A stretch of 64,000 bases of DNA from Hydnum rufescens UP504 (lineage: Eukaryota > Basidiomycota > Agaricomycetes > Cantharellales > Hydnaceae): the NCBI GenBank assembly GCA_014904985.1, contig MU129074.1, forward strand, positions 40,860 through 104,859, given 5' to 3'. The position numbers were made by a program, and so were the translations under genes. Under the pieces are notes generated by a model that saw only the letters and a list, made by a program, of their open reading frames with translations, was not told the origin of the DNA and did no database searches. Positions 37,401-46,106 of the stretch are shown in pieces (position 1 is the first letter of the stretch; every line of letters starts with the position of its first letter).

Positions 37401-40400
37401 ACTATGCCACTTTGATGCACAATCACTGGCTGATACATTCTCAATAAACTTGACAATATAGCAGGTGAGCCTGGCTCTCTTTTAACCCAGTGTGTGGTGA
37501 CTTGGTGATCTCTGAATGGTATTAACAATGTAGCTGGTGGGCCCATAAGTTCTCACAATTTGATACAGGATTGCTGGCTGATTCAGTACCTGGTTGCTTT
37601 GACAATGTAGGAAGTGTGTGACATCCCCCACTGGATATATTGGTATTGGCTGATGCACTGCCTGATGGTATCACAAAATGTAGAATGTATGTTGAGATCT
37701 CTTACAGTTGAATGTGAAGCCACTGACTGATACATTGTTTGATGCCATGGACAACATAAGGCAGTAAGATTGCATTTACCACCATTCATTGAGTGGTCCT
37801 CAGTTAATATATCTGGGTGGCCTTGACACCATAGTATGTAAGTCCAGATCTCATACTGATTGATGCATGGTTTCTGCCTGATTCAATTTTTGGTGCCTTC
37901 TGCAAACAAGATGGTAGGCAGGAATACTTGAATTCCATACATCACTGCTGCCTGATTTATCTTCTTGTTGATAACATAGAGGGTAAGATGGGATCTCTGA
38001 AAGTTGATGCAGGGTGCTTCACTGATAGATTGGTTGGTCCACTTGATCACTGTAGGATGTAAGTGCATATCACCCATATGAAGAATGGCTATAAGTTGAT
38101 ACATCTTTTGGTGGCATTGACCACATAGGCTGTAAGTCTGGATGTCATGGAATTCAGTGTATTGTCCCTTGCTGATTCATCTTTTGGTGGCATTGACAAC
38201 ATAGACTGTAAGTCTAGATGTCATAGAATCCAATGGATTGCCACTAGCTGATTCATCTTTTGGTGGCATTGATGACATAGACTGTAAGTCTGGATGTCAT
38301 AGAAGTCAACAGATTGTAACTTGTTGATTCATCTTTTGGTGGCATTGACAACATAGTGGGTAAGTCTGGATGTCTTAGAATTCAATGGATTGTCAATTGC
38401 TGATTCATATTTGGATGGCATTGACAACATAGCGTGTAATGGATGTCTCAGAACTCAATGGATTGTCACTTACTAATTCATCTTTGGTGGCTTCGACAAC
38501 ATAGTGGGTAAGTTTGGATGTGTTAGAATTCAATGGATTGTTCCTTGCTGATTCATTTTTTGGTGGTATTGAAAACCATAGCATGTAAGTCTGGATGTTA
38601 TAGAATTCAGTGGTTTGTCACTTGCTGATTCATCTCTTGGGGGGGCATTGACAAGATAGTGGGTAAGTCTGAATGTCTTAGAATTTGATGCATTGTCCCT
38701 TGATGATTCATCTTGTGGTGGCATTGACAACATAGGCTGTAAGTCTAGATTTCTCAGAATTCAAAGGATTGTCAGTTGCTGATTCATCTTTTGGTGGTGT
38801 TGGGGATAGACTGTGAGTCTGGATGTCATATAATTAAATGGATTGTCACTTAGTGATTCATCTTTTGGTGGCATTGACAACATAGGCTGTAAGTATGGAT
38901 GCCATAGAATTCAATGGATTGTCCCTGGCTGATTCCTCTTTTGGTGGTATTGACAACATAGCATGTAAGTCTGGATGTCATAGAATTCAATGCATTGTCC
39001 ATTGCTGATTCATCCTTTGGTGGCATTGACAACATAGTGGGTAAGTTGTGATGTTATAGAATTCAATGTATTGTGCCTTGCTGATTCATCTTGTGGTGGC
39101 ATTGGTACCACAGGGTGTAAGTATGGATGCCTTGGAACTCAATAGACTGTGACTTGCTGATTCTTCTTTTGGTGGCATTGACAACATAGCGTGTAAGTCT
39201 GGGTGTTTCAGAATTCAATGGATTGTCACTCATTGATTCATCTTTTGGTGGCCTTGACAACATAGTGGGTCAGTCTGGATGTCTTAGGATTCAATGGATT
39301 GTCCCTTGCTCATTCATCTTTTTGGTGACATTTAAAACATAGCATGTAAGTCTGGATGTCATAGAATTCAATGGATTGTCACTTGCTGATTCCTCTTTTG
39401 GTGGCATTGACAACATAGAGGGTCAGTCTTGGTGTCTTAATATTCAATGGATTGTCCCTTGCTGATTCATCTTGTGGTGGCATTGACAACATAGGCTGTG
39501 AGTCTGGATGTCTCAGAATTAAATGGGTTGTCAGTTGCTGATTCATCTTTTGGTGGCACTGAAAACATAGTGGGTAAGTCTGGATGTCATAGAATTCAAT
39601 GGATTGTGACTTAGTGATATATCTTTTGGTGGCATTGACAACATAGGCTGTAAGTCTAGATGCCATAGAATCCAATGGATTGTCCCTTGCTGATCCATCT
39701 TTTGGTGGCATTGACAACATAGCATGTAAGTCTGGATGTCATAGAATTTAATGCATTGTCCCTTGCTGATTCATCCTTTGGTGGCATTGACAACATAGTG
39801 GGTAAGTAGTGATGTTATAGAATTGGATGGATTCTCACTTGCTGATTTGTCTTTTGGTGGGATTGGCACCACAGGGTGTAAGTATGGATGTCTCAGAGTT
39901 CAATGGATTCCCACTTGCTGATTCATCTTTTGGTGGCATTCACAATGCAGGATGTAAGTTTGGATGGCATAGAATTGAATAGATTACCTCTTGCTGATTC
40001 ATCTTTTGATGGCATTGACAACATAGATTGTGAGTCTCATATCTTATAATTGAATAGATTGTCCCTTGCTGATTCATCTTTTGGTACCATTGACAACATA
40101 GACTGTGAGTCTGTATGTCTTCAAAATTGAATAGATTGTCCCTTGTTGATTCATCTTTTCATGGTACTGACCACATAGGTGGTAAATCCAGGTCTCTTAG
40201 AATTTGATGCATCAGGTTCACCAATTCATCCTTTGATTGCATTGACAATGTAGCAAGTGAGTCTGAATGTCTTCAAATTCAATGCATCACCCCTTGCTAA
40301 TTTCCTTGTTTAATGGTATTGATAATCCAGCCTGTGAGCCCAGATGTCCTAGAATTTAATGCACCATCACTTTCTGATGTGCCATTTGGTGGTTTTGACC

Positions 40401-41186
40401 CATAGGAGGTCAGTACACACCTACCACCCTTTGATTTATGATGTCCAGACAATCTCTTATTTCACCACATCCACAACATAGGATGTCAGTCCCTCTCTTG
40501 CTATTCAGTGTATAGTTCTGGCTCATACACATTTTGTTGACCTTTACAATGTAGCTGGTAAGTTCATAGACCTATGCAATGGTATAGTATGCTATTTTTG
40601 GCTGCACTCCTTATAATTGGATTTATTACAGGATAATGTAAGTCACATGGAATGTGCCAAAGCCAAATGATTCTGTGTAATTGCAGTCTCATCATTTCTC
40701 CCCTTCTATCTGGTAAATGTTGTCCAGCATCACCTCCATCCTTGTTCCTATCTCACCTAAGTTTGATTAGGTGCTCAAACATTCAGGGGGTCAAGGCCTG
40801 TGTGCCTTTCCTCAAACTCTTGGTCAGTTTATGTTTTCATTGATTTCCCACTTCCAGGATGTCTAAACAGTCATTAAAGCATCACCTACCTATTCTGTCA
40901 CACCCTAATCTTCAATATCTGGTGTTTGTTTGTTGTCAGGGTTGTGACTAATATAACTGCAAAGGAAATTGCTGATTTGGTTTTTTTTAACCTAGTGGTA
41001 ATCCTTTGGATTCGGAGTGGGAGGAATGCTAATTCACCTGATGCACTTGAAATGGAGCATACCATTAACCTGGTCCAGGCTCAAATTAAGAGTGACTTGG
41101 TGGATTATGAAGATTTTCAAGGACTAGACTCATATGCTACTGCAGAGAGACTAACAAGGATCATTGATGACTACACACCAATGTAG
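34478..41186 (+). CDS. GTPase-domain protein with a chain of about 64 three-nucleotide microexons
   Basis: The N-terminal part is a small G domain: P-loop LILGPANAGKTTLLERL, G3 in FHDSGGFEAGG, G4 in FTKLDGRR. Ordinary exons: 34478-34645, 34708-34737, 34796-34965, 35023-35099, 35162-35362, 35418-35571, 35628-35650 and 35704-35819. They total 741 nt and end in phase 0 at ACTEFK. The chain of 64 units follows (35906-40637; see the block entries), then exons 40687-40712, 40762-40822 and 40965-41186. The last, EIADLVFFNLVVILWIRSGR to DDYTPM, ends at TAG. The 26+61 nt of the first two downstream exons restore phase 0, so the whole model stays in frame: 247 + 65 + 29 + 73 codons, about 414 residues. 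The 35651-35703 intron (GTTGTG donor) and the last acceptor are the weakest choices. A possible 65th microexon (GAT, 40858) also fits. Role of the G protein unknown. Confidence 0.6.
35906..37010 (+). repeat. Microexon chain, units 1-16 (old, diverged units)
   Basis: Each unit is AG, three bases, GT. Triplet positions: 35906 GAG, 35981 TTG, 36056 TAT, 36132 GGA, 36202 CAT, 36279 GAG, 36343 GAT, 36420 CTT, 36496 TAT, 36562 GAG, 36634 TAT, 36710 AGA, 36784 GGA, 36856 CTT, 36935 GAT, 37008 AAT. Introns are 61-76 nt. Donors are mostly GTAAG or GTGAG types; acceptors are TAG or CAG, but AAG at unit 16. Intron bodies differ strongly between units, yet the three-base spacing never changes. A CTGAT or CTAAT branch-like motif usually lies about 25-45 nt before the acceptor. 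Confidence 0.75.
37081..38058 (+). repeat. Microexon chain, units 17-30 (old, diverged units)
   Basis: Triplets: 37081 AAT, 37157 GCT, 37233 GAA, 37310 CAT, 37386 CAT, 37462 CAG, 37534 CTG, 37611 GAA, 37684 AAT, 37761 GCA, 37835 TAT, 37911 ATG, 37980 AGG, 38056 GAT. Acceptors at 37761 and 37911 are AAG; the others are TAG or CAG. All donors start GT. No triplet is a stop in phase 0. In the phase where codons are split one base to two bases, units 28 and 29 would form TGA, so that phase is closed. Confidence 0.75.
38129..39877 (+). repeat. Microexon chain, units 31-54 (recently amplified, 76-bp period)
   Basis: Near-identical units of mostly 76 bp (73-nt intron plus 3). Shared 3' end of the intron: GGTGGCATTGACAACATAG. 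Triplets: 38129 GCT, 38205 ACT, 38281 ACT, 38357 TGG, 38433 CGT, 38505 TGG, 38582 CAT, 38660 TGG, 38736 GCT, 38810 ACT, 38886 GCT, 38962 CAT, 39038 TGG, 39114 GGT, 39190 CGT, 39266 TGG, 39343 CAT, 39419 AGG, 39495 GCT, 39571 TGG, 39647 GCT, 39723 CAT, 39799 TGG, 39875 GGT. The triplets differ while the introns are almost the same. The order shows a ten-unit higher-order repeat. One donor is weak (GTAATG after 38433). Confidence 0.8.
39951..40637 (+). repeat. Microexon chain, units 55-64 (diverging toward the 3' end)
   Basis: Triplets: 39951 GAT, 40027 ATT, 40102 ACT, 40179 GTG, 40254 CAA, 40331 CCT, 40406 GAG, 40482 GAT, 40555 CTG. The final unit is six bases, 40632 GATAAT, followed by GTAAGT. 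Similarity to the amplified units fades along this block. After it come longer, ordinary-looking exons (40687 on) in the same phase. Confidence 0.75.
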
Positions 41187-41403
41187 GCATTGTGTGCAGA
41201 ATACATGTATCAAGACAAGTGATATCCTCCAATGTCATTGGTTGTGAACCCTTATCTCTTATGGGCTGATATACTCAGAAGTGAAGGTTGGTCTCAATGG
41301 ATCAGGTGTAATGGCCATGCACTGCAGTGTAGGTCACAATGTTTGCACCTAGCAGGGCCCATATATATATCTAAACCAGAGGACTTCTTCAAGTCCCACT
41401 ATA
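41187..41403. other. Intergenic: 3' flank of the GTPase gene up to the retrotransposon
   Basis: CpG-poor DNA with no recognisable gene. The sequence resumes at 54821 beyond the retrotransposon. Confidence 0.4.
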
Positions 41404-41408
41404 GGAAG

Positions 41409-41883
41409 TGTTAGTAGCGTGAAATTCTCATGACGGCAGGGCCGTCCGTCATCATATCTATCACGCCGGTTCTGTACTCTTTCATCATTGAACCCCTCTC
41501 TTCCCTTTTCTTTTCTTCTTTTTCCCTTCCGCCACCAAAACCGGTGGAAAGCTTCTCCCACAGGGAGTTTGGTGCTGCCCCGGGTTTAGCTAGATTCCTT
41601 GCTTACGTAATAGCATAGATTCGTTGTACTAGCTTACCCGGCAAGCCCCGAAAAGATATCTTTTTACTTTCCTGCAACTTGTGCCTTTGCGCGGTGCTGG
41701 AACAGCACCCTGTGCAACAGGCCAACTTCTTCTGTAATGAGACCCACTACGGACTCTCTAGAAATACCGTCTAAGGCTAGTACTATGTCCTTATACGTGC
41801 TTGCGAGCCCCCAACCGGGACCCGAACCCCTGCCTGGGAGTTCCCTACTGTCAACCCTTAATTCGGATACGACCGAATTAACA
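41409..41883 (+). repeat. 5' LTR of the chromovirus
   Basis: 475 bp, TG...CA ends. Differs from the 3' LTR at about 12 positions, all transitions, 11 of them at CpG-derived sites. This points to cytosine methylation and deamination after insertion. A polypurine tract (GGAATGGGGGGCA, 54328-54340) lies just before the 3' LTR. Confidence 0.95.
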
Positions 41884-44467
41884 CTGGTGGAGTGTGTAAG
41901 AACGACTCCTACATGGTCACATTCCATTACACCGACTGTCTTCCGACATGCCTATGGGCCGTCCGAAGATGGTAACCCTAGCCCCCTATCAAATTGGGTG
42001 GATACCTCAAGAGGGGTGGACATTCCCCCCAAAATTCACGATGACATGAATCGCCTAGAAGTCTCGGGGTCAGACCGCCGTACCTCGAAAAAGTCTTTCG
42101 TTGGACCCGAGCCGTCCCTGAGCTCCTGTTCGACTGCTTCCAGCCTCACGAGAATGGCCTGGAAGCCCGCACGCAAGATTACGTCCTTACGTCTAGACCC
42201 CCAAACGACTAACGACCGAAATCTACTTAAGGGATCAAAACGGGGTACCCACCTTCTTCAAGCTGCTGTGCCTATGCCTGCCCCATGCAGTACCCCCCAA
42301 GAGCCTCGAAGGGGTCCGGTAGTACCTGTCTCCTCCTCGACGGAAGGCGTACAACAGCAAGTCCATGAAGCTGTAGCCAGTTCCGTTAACATAGATCAAG
42401 AGGCTCTACGACGTGCTAGTTTACACTCGTCAGTCGTCGACTCCTTACGATGGGAACAAGGGCCCAATGCCTCAGCAGATGTTAGGCTCATTAACAGCTT
42501 TTTACATCATTTACTCTATGAACTGGACGTGGAGTCGGAAGGGTTTACAAGTACTATCATACGGATCTCACACAATGGGCACCCCACGGTATATAAACCC
42601 GACGTTGAATTCCGGCTCACGCTACTCCAATGTGGCCAAGTGGTACAGGATGCAGTCGCGGAGATCACTAGACACTATATCTTACCCATCCAGGACCCAT
42701 ACAAGTTCGACCCCGGAGGGTACTGGCCATACACATGGAGGCTGGAGTCGCCTCTGAAGAAAAGGTGACCCAGCTTGCTGCGTTGGCTCTTCGAAGACTA
42801 TGAACGGGCATAAAGGTAATTGCCCAAATCCAGAGTACCGAAGGGGACGAGTTGGTCGCCTACACGACCAATTCCAAGGCCCAAGAGATAGCGACTGGGC
42901 TAGTAGAAACGACCTCTCGCGCTGCCTCTCCATTGGGGGTTTACTTGAAAGCCCCGGAGGGACTCACCTGGCATAATGTGGAGGCCCCGACCCCTAGCAT
43001 GGTAATAAGCCATGACGGAGGTCCCCTGTTACATTCTCGACTCGAAACCAGATGCCCGCGGCCATCGGTGGATCCCCTGAGATCCTTTATGCACACCACC
43101 CAGTCGATAACCCCAAGGGTCTTTACACAAGGACCCAAATTCTCCAACGACGATCCCATGGGACAACCTCCAGGGGCTGACGTACCGGACCAGACGCCAG
43201 GCTGGCAGAACAGGCCCGTGCCGCCTGACAGAGAGAACCCCCCTAGGAACCCTCCAAGTGGAGGTCCCCCTGATGGCAGCGATCCAGGTGATGACAATGG
43301 AATCCCTGGGGAAAACCCGTTTAATCGGGGATGGCCTTGTTGAGACCCCCCGCGGGGATATCCCCATCACGGCGTGCCAGGTGGCAGAGGTCCTGGGAGA
43401 GGACCACCAGACAGAGGATCGTTCCCCCCCAGAATCACTGGACCGACCGACGCCCCCTATGGTTCCAACGCTTACTACGAGCCCAAATTCAAGTTGGAGT
43501 TTCGCCCCAGTGACTTGCCAGAATATGACAGGTCCGACAATGCCTTCGTTGCCTGGACCGAGGACCTCGACCGATATGCTGCCGGAAGCCAATGGATGCG
43601 TGAACAATTGGCCTACACCGTGTCCATGCAATTCACTAAACATGCCGATGTGTGGTGGCGAAGTTTGCCCAACTCCACAAAGATCCAGGCTAGTCAGAAT
43701 TGGGACACCCTAAAATTCACTATCCGAACTAGACTACTAGGGAATCGTTGGTACAATAAACAGGTCACAATCTATGACGAGATGCGGTTTCGTAACCAGG
43801 GCCATGAAAGGGAGACCCCGGTGGACTGGTTAACCTGTAAGGTACGGGCCCGATGAGTACTGCATCCCCCTCCCGATGCCAATGATCCCGCCTTTGACTC
43901 CCTGGAAGTGGGAACGATCATGGAGCATGCCCCGCCTTCCTGGCAGGCCTACGTCGATGTGGACCTGTGCCACAATACGGATGACTTGTTCACTAGAGTT
44001 AAGGATCAGGAGGGTGCCCTCCTTGCCCAAGCAGAACTCACAAACACGTCCCGGTCGGATGAAATAGCTAACAAAGTACTCCGCCGAGTCCATGAAGATT
44101 TACGAAGAAGCCGATATCAGTCCCCTGCTCTCACCGTCGGCACGAGCTCATCCACACCCACGTATGCCTACGAACTCAGCAATGTCAAGTCGAAACGAAA
44201 ACCTATCCGACCCTGTCGTCATTGTGGCAACGAATGGCATTACGACAACGACTGCGGATCATACAAAAAGGACCCCAAAAGAGCTCGGCCAGCAACCAAC
44301 ACCAAACGAGATACTGCTTACTGTAAGGCTTACTTAGCCATGACCTCCGGATCTGAAGAAGTCTACCAATCAGCTATGGTGGCAGCTCACGAGGCCCTTA
44401 GTAGTGACGAGGAGGGCCAAGAAGCCCCTACTATGTTCGTAGTACCCGAAGAATCCTCCCTCAACGG
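41884..44467 (+). pseudogene. gag of the chromovirus (interrupted)
   Basis: A first open frame runs from inside the LTR (ATG 41737 or 41785) to 42768, and a second frame from 42852 onward. The two are offset, so a frameshift lies near 42700-42800. The second frame is continuous to about 44467 except for TGA at 43341-43343 and 43854-43856. It contains the capsid-like segment LEFRPSDLPEYDRSDNAF and WWRSLPNSTKI, and a CCHC zinc knuckle CRHCGNEWHYDNDC that binds nucleic acid. The frame is cut at the nested insertion after EESSLNG. Confidence 0.8.
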
Positions 44468-44760
44468 TGTAAGCAGGAGAAAATGGGGAGATCTCTGCCA
44501 CAGTCCGCGATGTTGAATCGAGAACGAAGAATGGGGGCCACCAATATAATCCGAATGTTCAGGTCCGAGTGTAGGAGGGTCTTTAGGATAGAAGATAATC
44601 CGCTGTCAGCAGTAGTTGCCCAAGCAGATGAATAAAGGGGAAATTATGCCACAAATCCCACACTCCAAGGTCCTAGTCTTGTGGCCTTAGACAAAGTGTA
44701 GTAGTAGCAATGTCCTCAGATGGAATTCGCCCAGGAATCCAGCAGCAATACTTCAGTGCT
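44468..44760 (-). repeat. LTR-terminal fragment of a second Gypsy family
   Basis: Begins TGTAAGCAGG and resembles, with many transitions, the first 300 bp of the solo LTR at 61686. It lies directly against the C-terminal end of the integrase fragment on the minus strand, which suggests a deletion joined LTR and integrase. Confidence 0.6.
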
Positions 44761-46104
44761 TCCACACTATCGGCCTTCGCAACACGACTCCATCGGGCTG
44801 TTGGATGACATAGGCTCCAGACAGCCTTCGTTGTACGATAATGAAAGGTCCGAACCACTTTGCTGTCCCTTTTGACCCATGTTGATTGTCCAGTGCTTCA
44901 TTATAAACGATAACCCACTCTCCCGGATAGTATTCACCAATGGCCATTCGCACTGCATGTTTCCTATTGAAGGCATCGGCGGCCTTTAAGCAAGACTTCT
45001 CATTGGCCTGGACTGCGTCATCAAGCAACTCATCATGCTTGCTTATTTGCAGGATCCGCAACGCAAGAAGTTCCTCTGAGGACTTCACAGAGGGCCAGTC
45101 AAGAGAATGAAAGGTTTTGTCTTTCACATCGTAAGGCATTAACGGATGTTGACCATAAAGCAAGTAATAGGGCATATATCTGGTATTTCGCTTGACAGTA
45201 ACCCAATCGGCCCATACTGCATAGCCTACATAGTCGGGCCAATCGTAGATACGAATTCCATGTATTTTCCAAATCACATTAATCCAAACCGTGTGTCCGC
45301 GTTCTGATTTTCCATTCGCTTGTGGATTATAGGGTGAAATCCGTACAACTGGCACCTTATATTTGTCCATGAGCAATTGGATGGCACCCTTAAACTCAGA
45401 TCCATTGTCTATCGTCAGTTGAAAAATGCAGCCGTAACGGCACATTACTTCGAAGAGGAAGTTGGCGATCTTTTCGGAAGACAGAAGTCGCAGCTTCATG
45501 GCTTCGAGGAACCTGGTAAGATTGTCCACCAAGTCTACTATATACTTGAAGCCGTGTTTCCCTTTAGGCATGTTCACCGAGTCCATGTCAAACCGTCTAA
45601 GCAAGGTTCGAGTGTACTGCGGTTGAATTGGAATCTTATTCCTATAGGTCGATCGTATCTGACACTCGTGGCAAGTCTGGCAATACTGCGCGACAAAATT
45701 GTACATATTTGGCCACCAATACGAGTCTCTGATCTTTCGATATGTCGGATCCCATCCTCGATGTCCAGACTCATCATGTGCATCTCGACAGATCCTTAAT
45801 CGTATTTCCTCGTTTAAGACTACTTGCTGAGGTGGCTTATCTCCATTTCGTCTCCATAGCATGTTTTCGAAGATGAAGAATTGCCTGGCCCAATTGGCTA
45901 TCTGGGACCGTTGCTTTCGATCCTCCGGGAGCTTCAGAGTCATCAGGTACGCTAGAATTTCGTCCCAATAATTCAGGGAGTCGTGTTCATAGGTTTTATG
46001 CTCATGGTGCAACTTGTCTGCTGCCGCCTTCTCATCAACCGTTGTGACTTCGCCTTCATATGCTTGGAAGAACATCAAAGTTTCTTCTTCGCTGATGACC
46101 AAAG
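44753..46104 (-). CDS. Integrase fragment of a second Ty3/Gypsy element
   Basis: A 449-codon open frame on the minus strand. It holds the HHCC zinc domain (HDESGHRGWDPTYRKI, CQTCHEC), a DDE core (FDMDSVNMPKG, LTIDNGSEFKG, PQANGKSERGH) and a GPF motif (KWFGPFIIVQRRLSGAYV). RT and RNase H, normally fused upstream, are absent: the frame starts at the edge of the large palindrome. The C-terminus is cut off at the LTR fragment. Unlike its host element it has no premature stop. Confidence 0.85.
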
Positions 46105-46106
46105 GT

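Noticed and set aside
38530..39725. Minus-strand repetitive ORFs of 60-113 codons across the array
   Set aside because: They are frame shadows of a 76-bp repeat; a 76-bp period changes frame each unit and the frames break. No start or splice context.
38129..40100. CRISPR-like array (regular 76-bp repeats)
   Set aside because: The host is eukaryotic, there are no spacers of constant unique sequence, and the whole unit repeats except for a triplet between splice sites.
44753..46104. Ginger-type DNA transposon (integrase-like transposase with inverted repeats)
   Set aside because: The integrase sequence is of the ordinary Agaricomycete Gypsy type and lies against an LTR end. The inverted LTRs near 57 and 62 kb are separate solo LTRs, each with its own target duplication.
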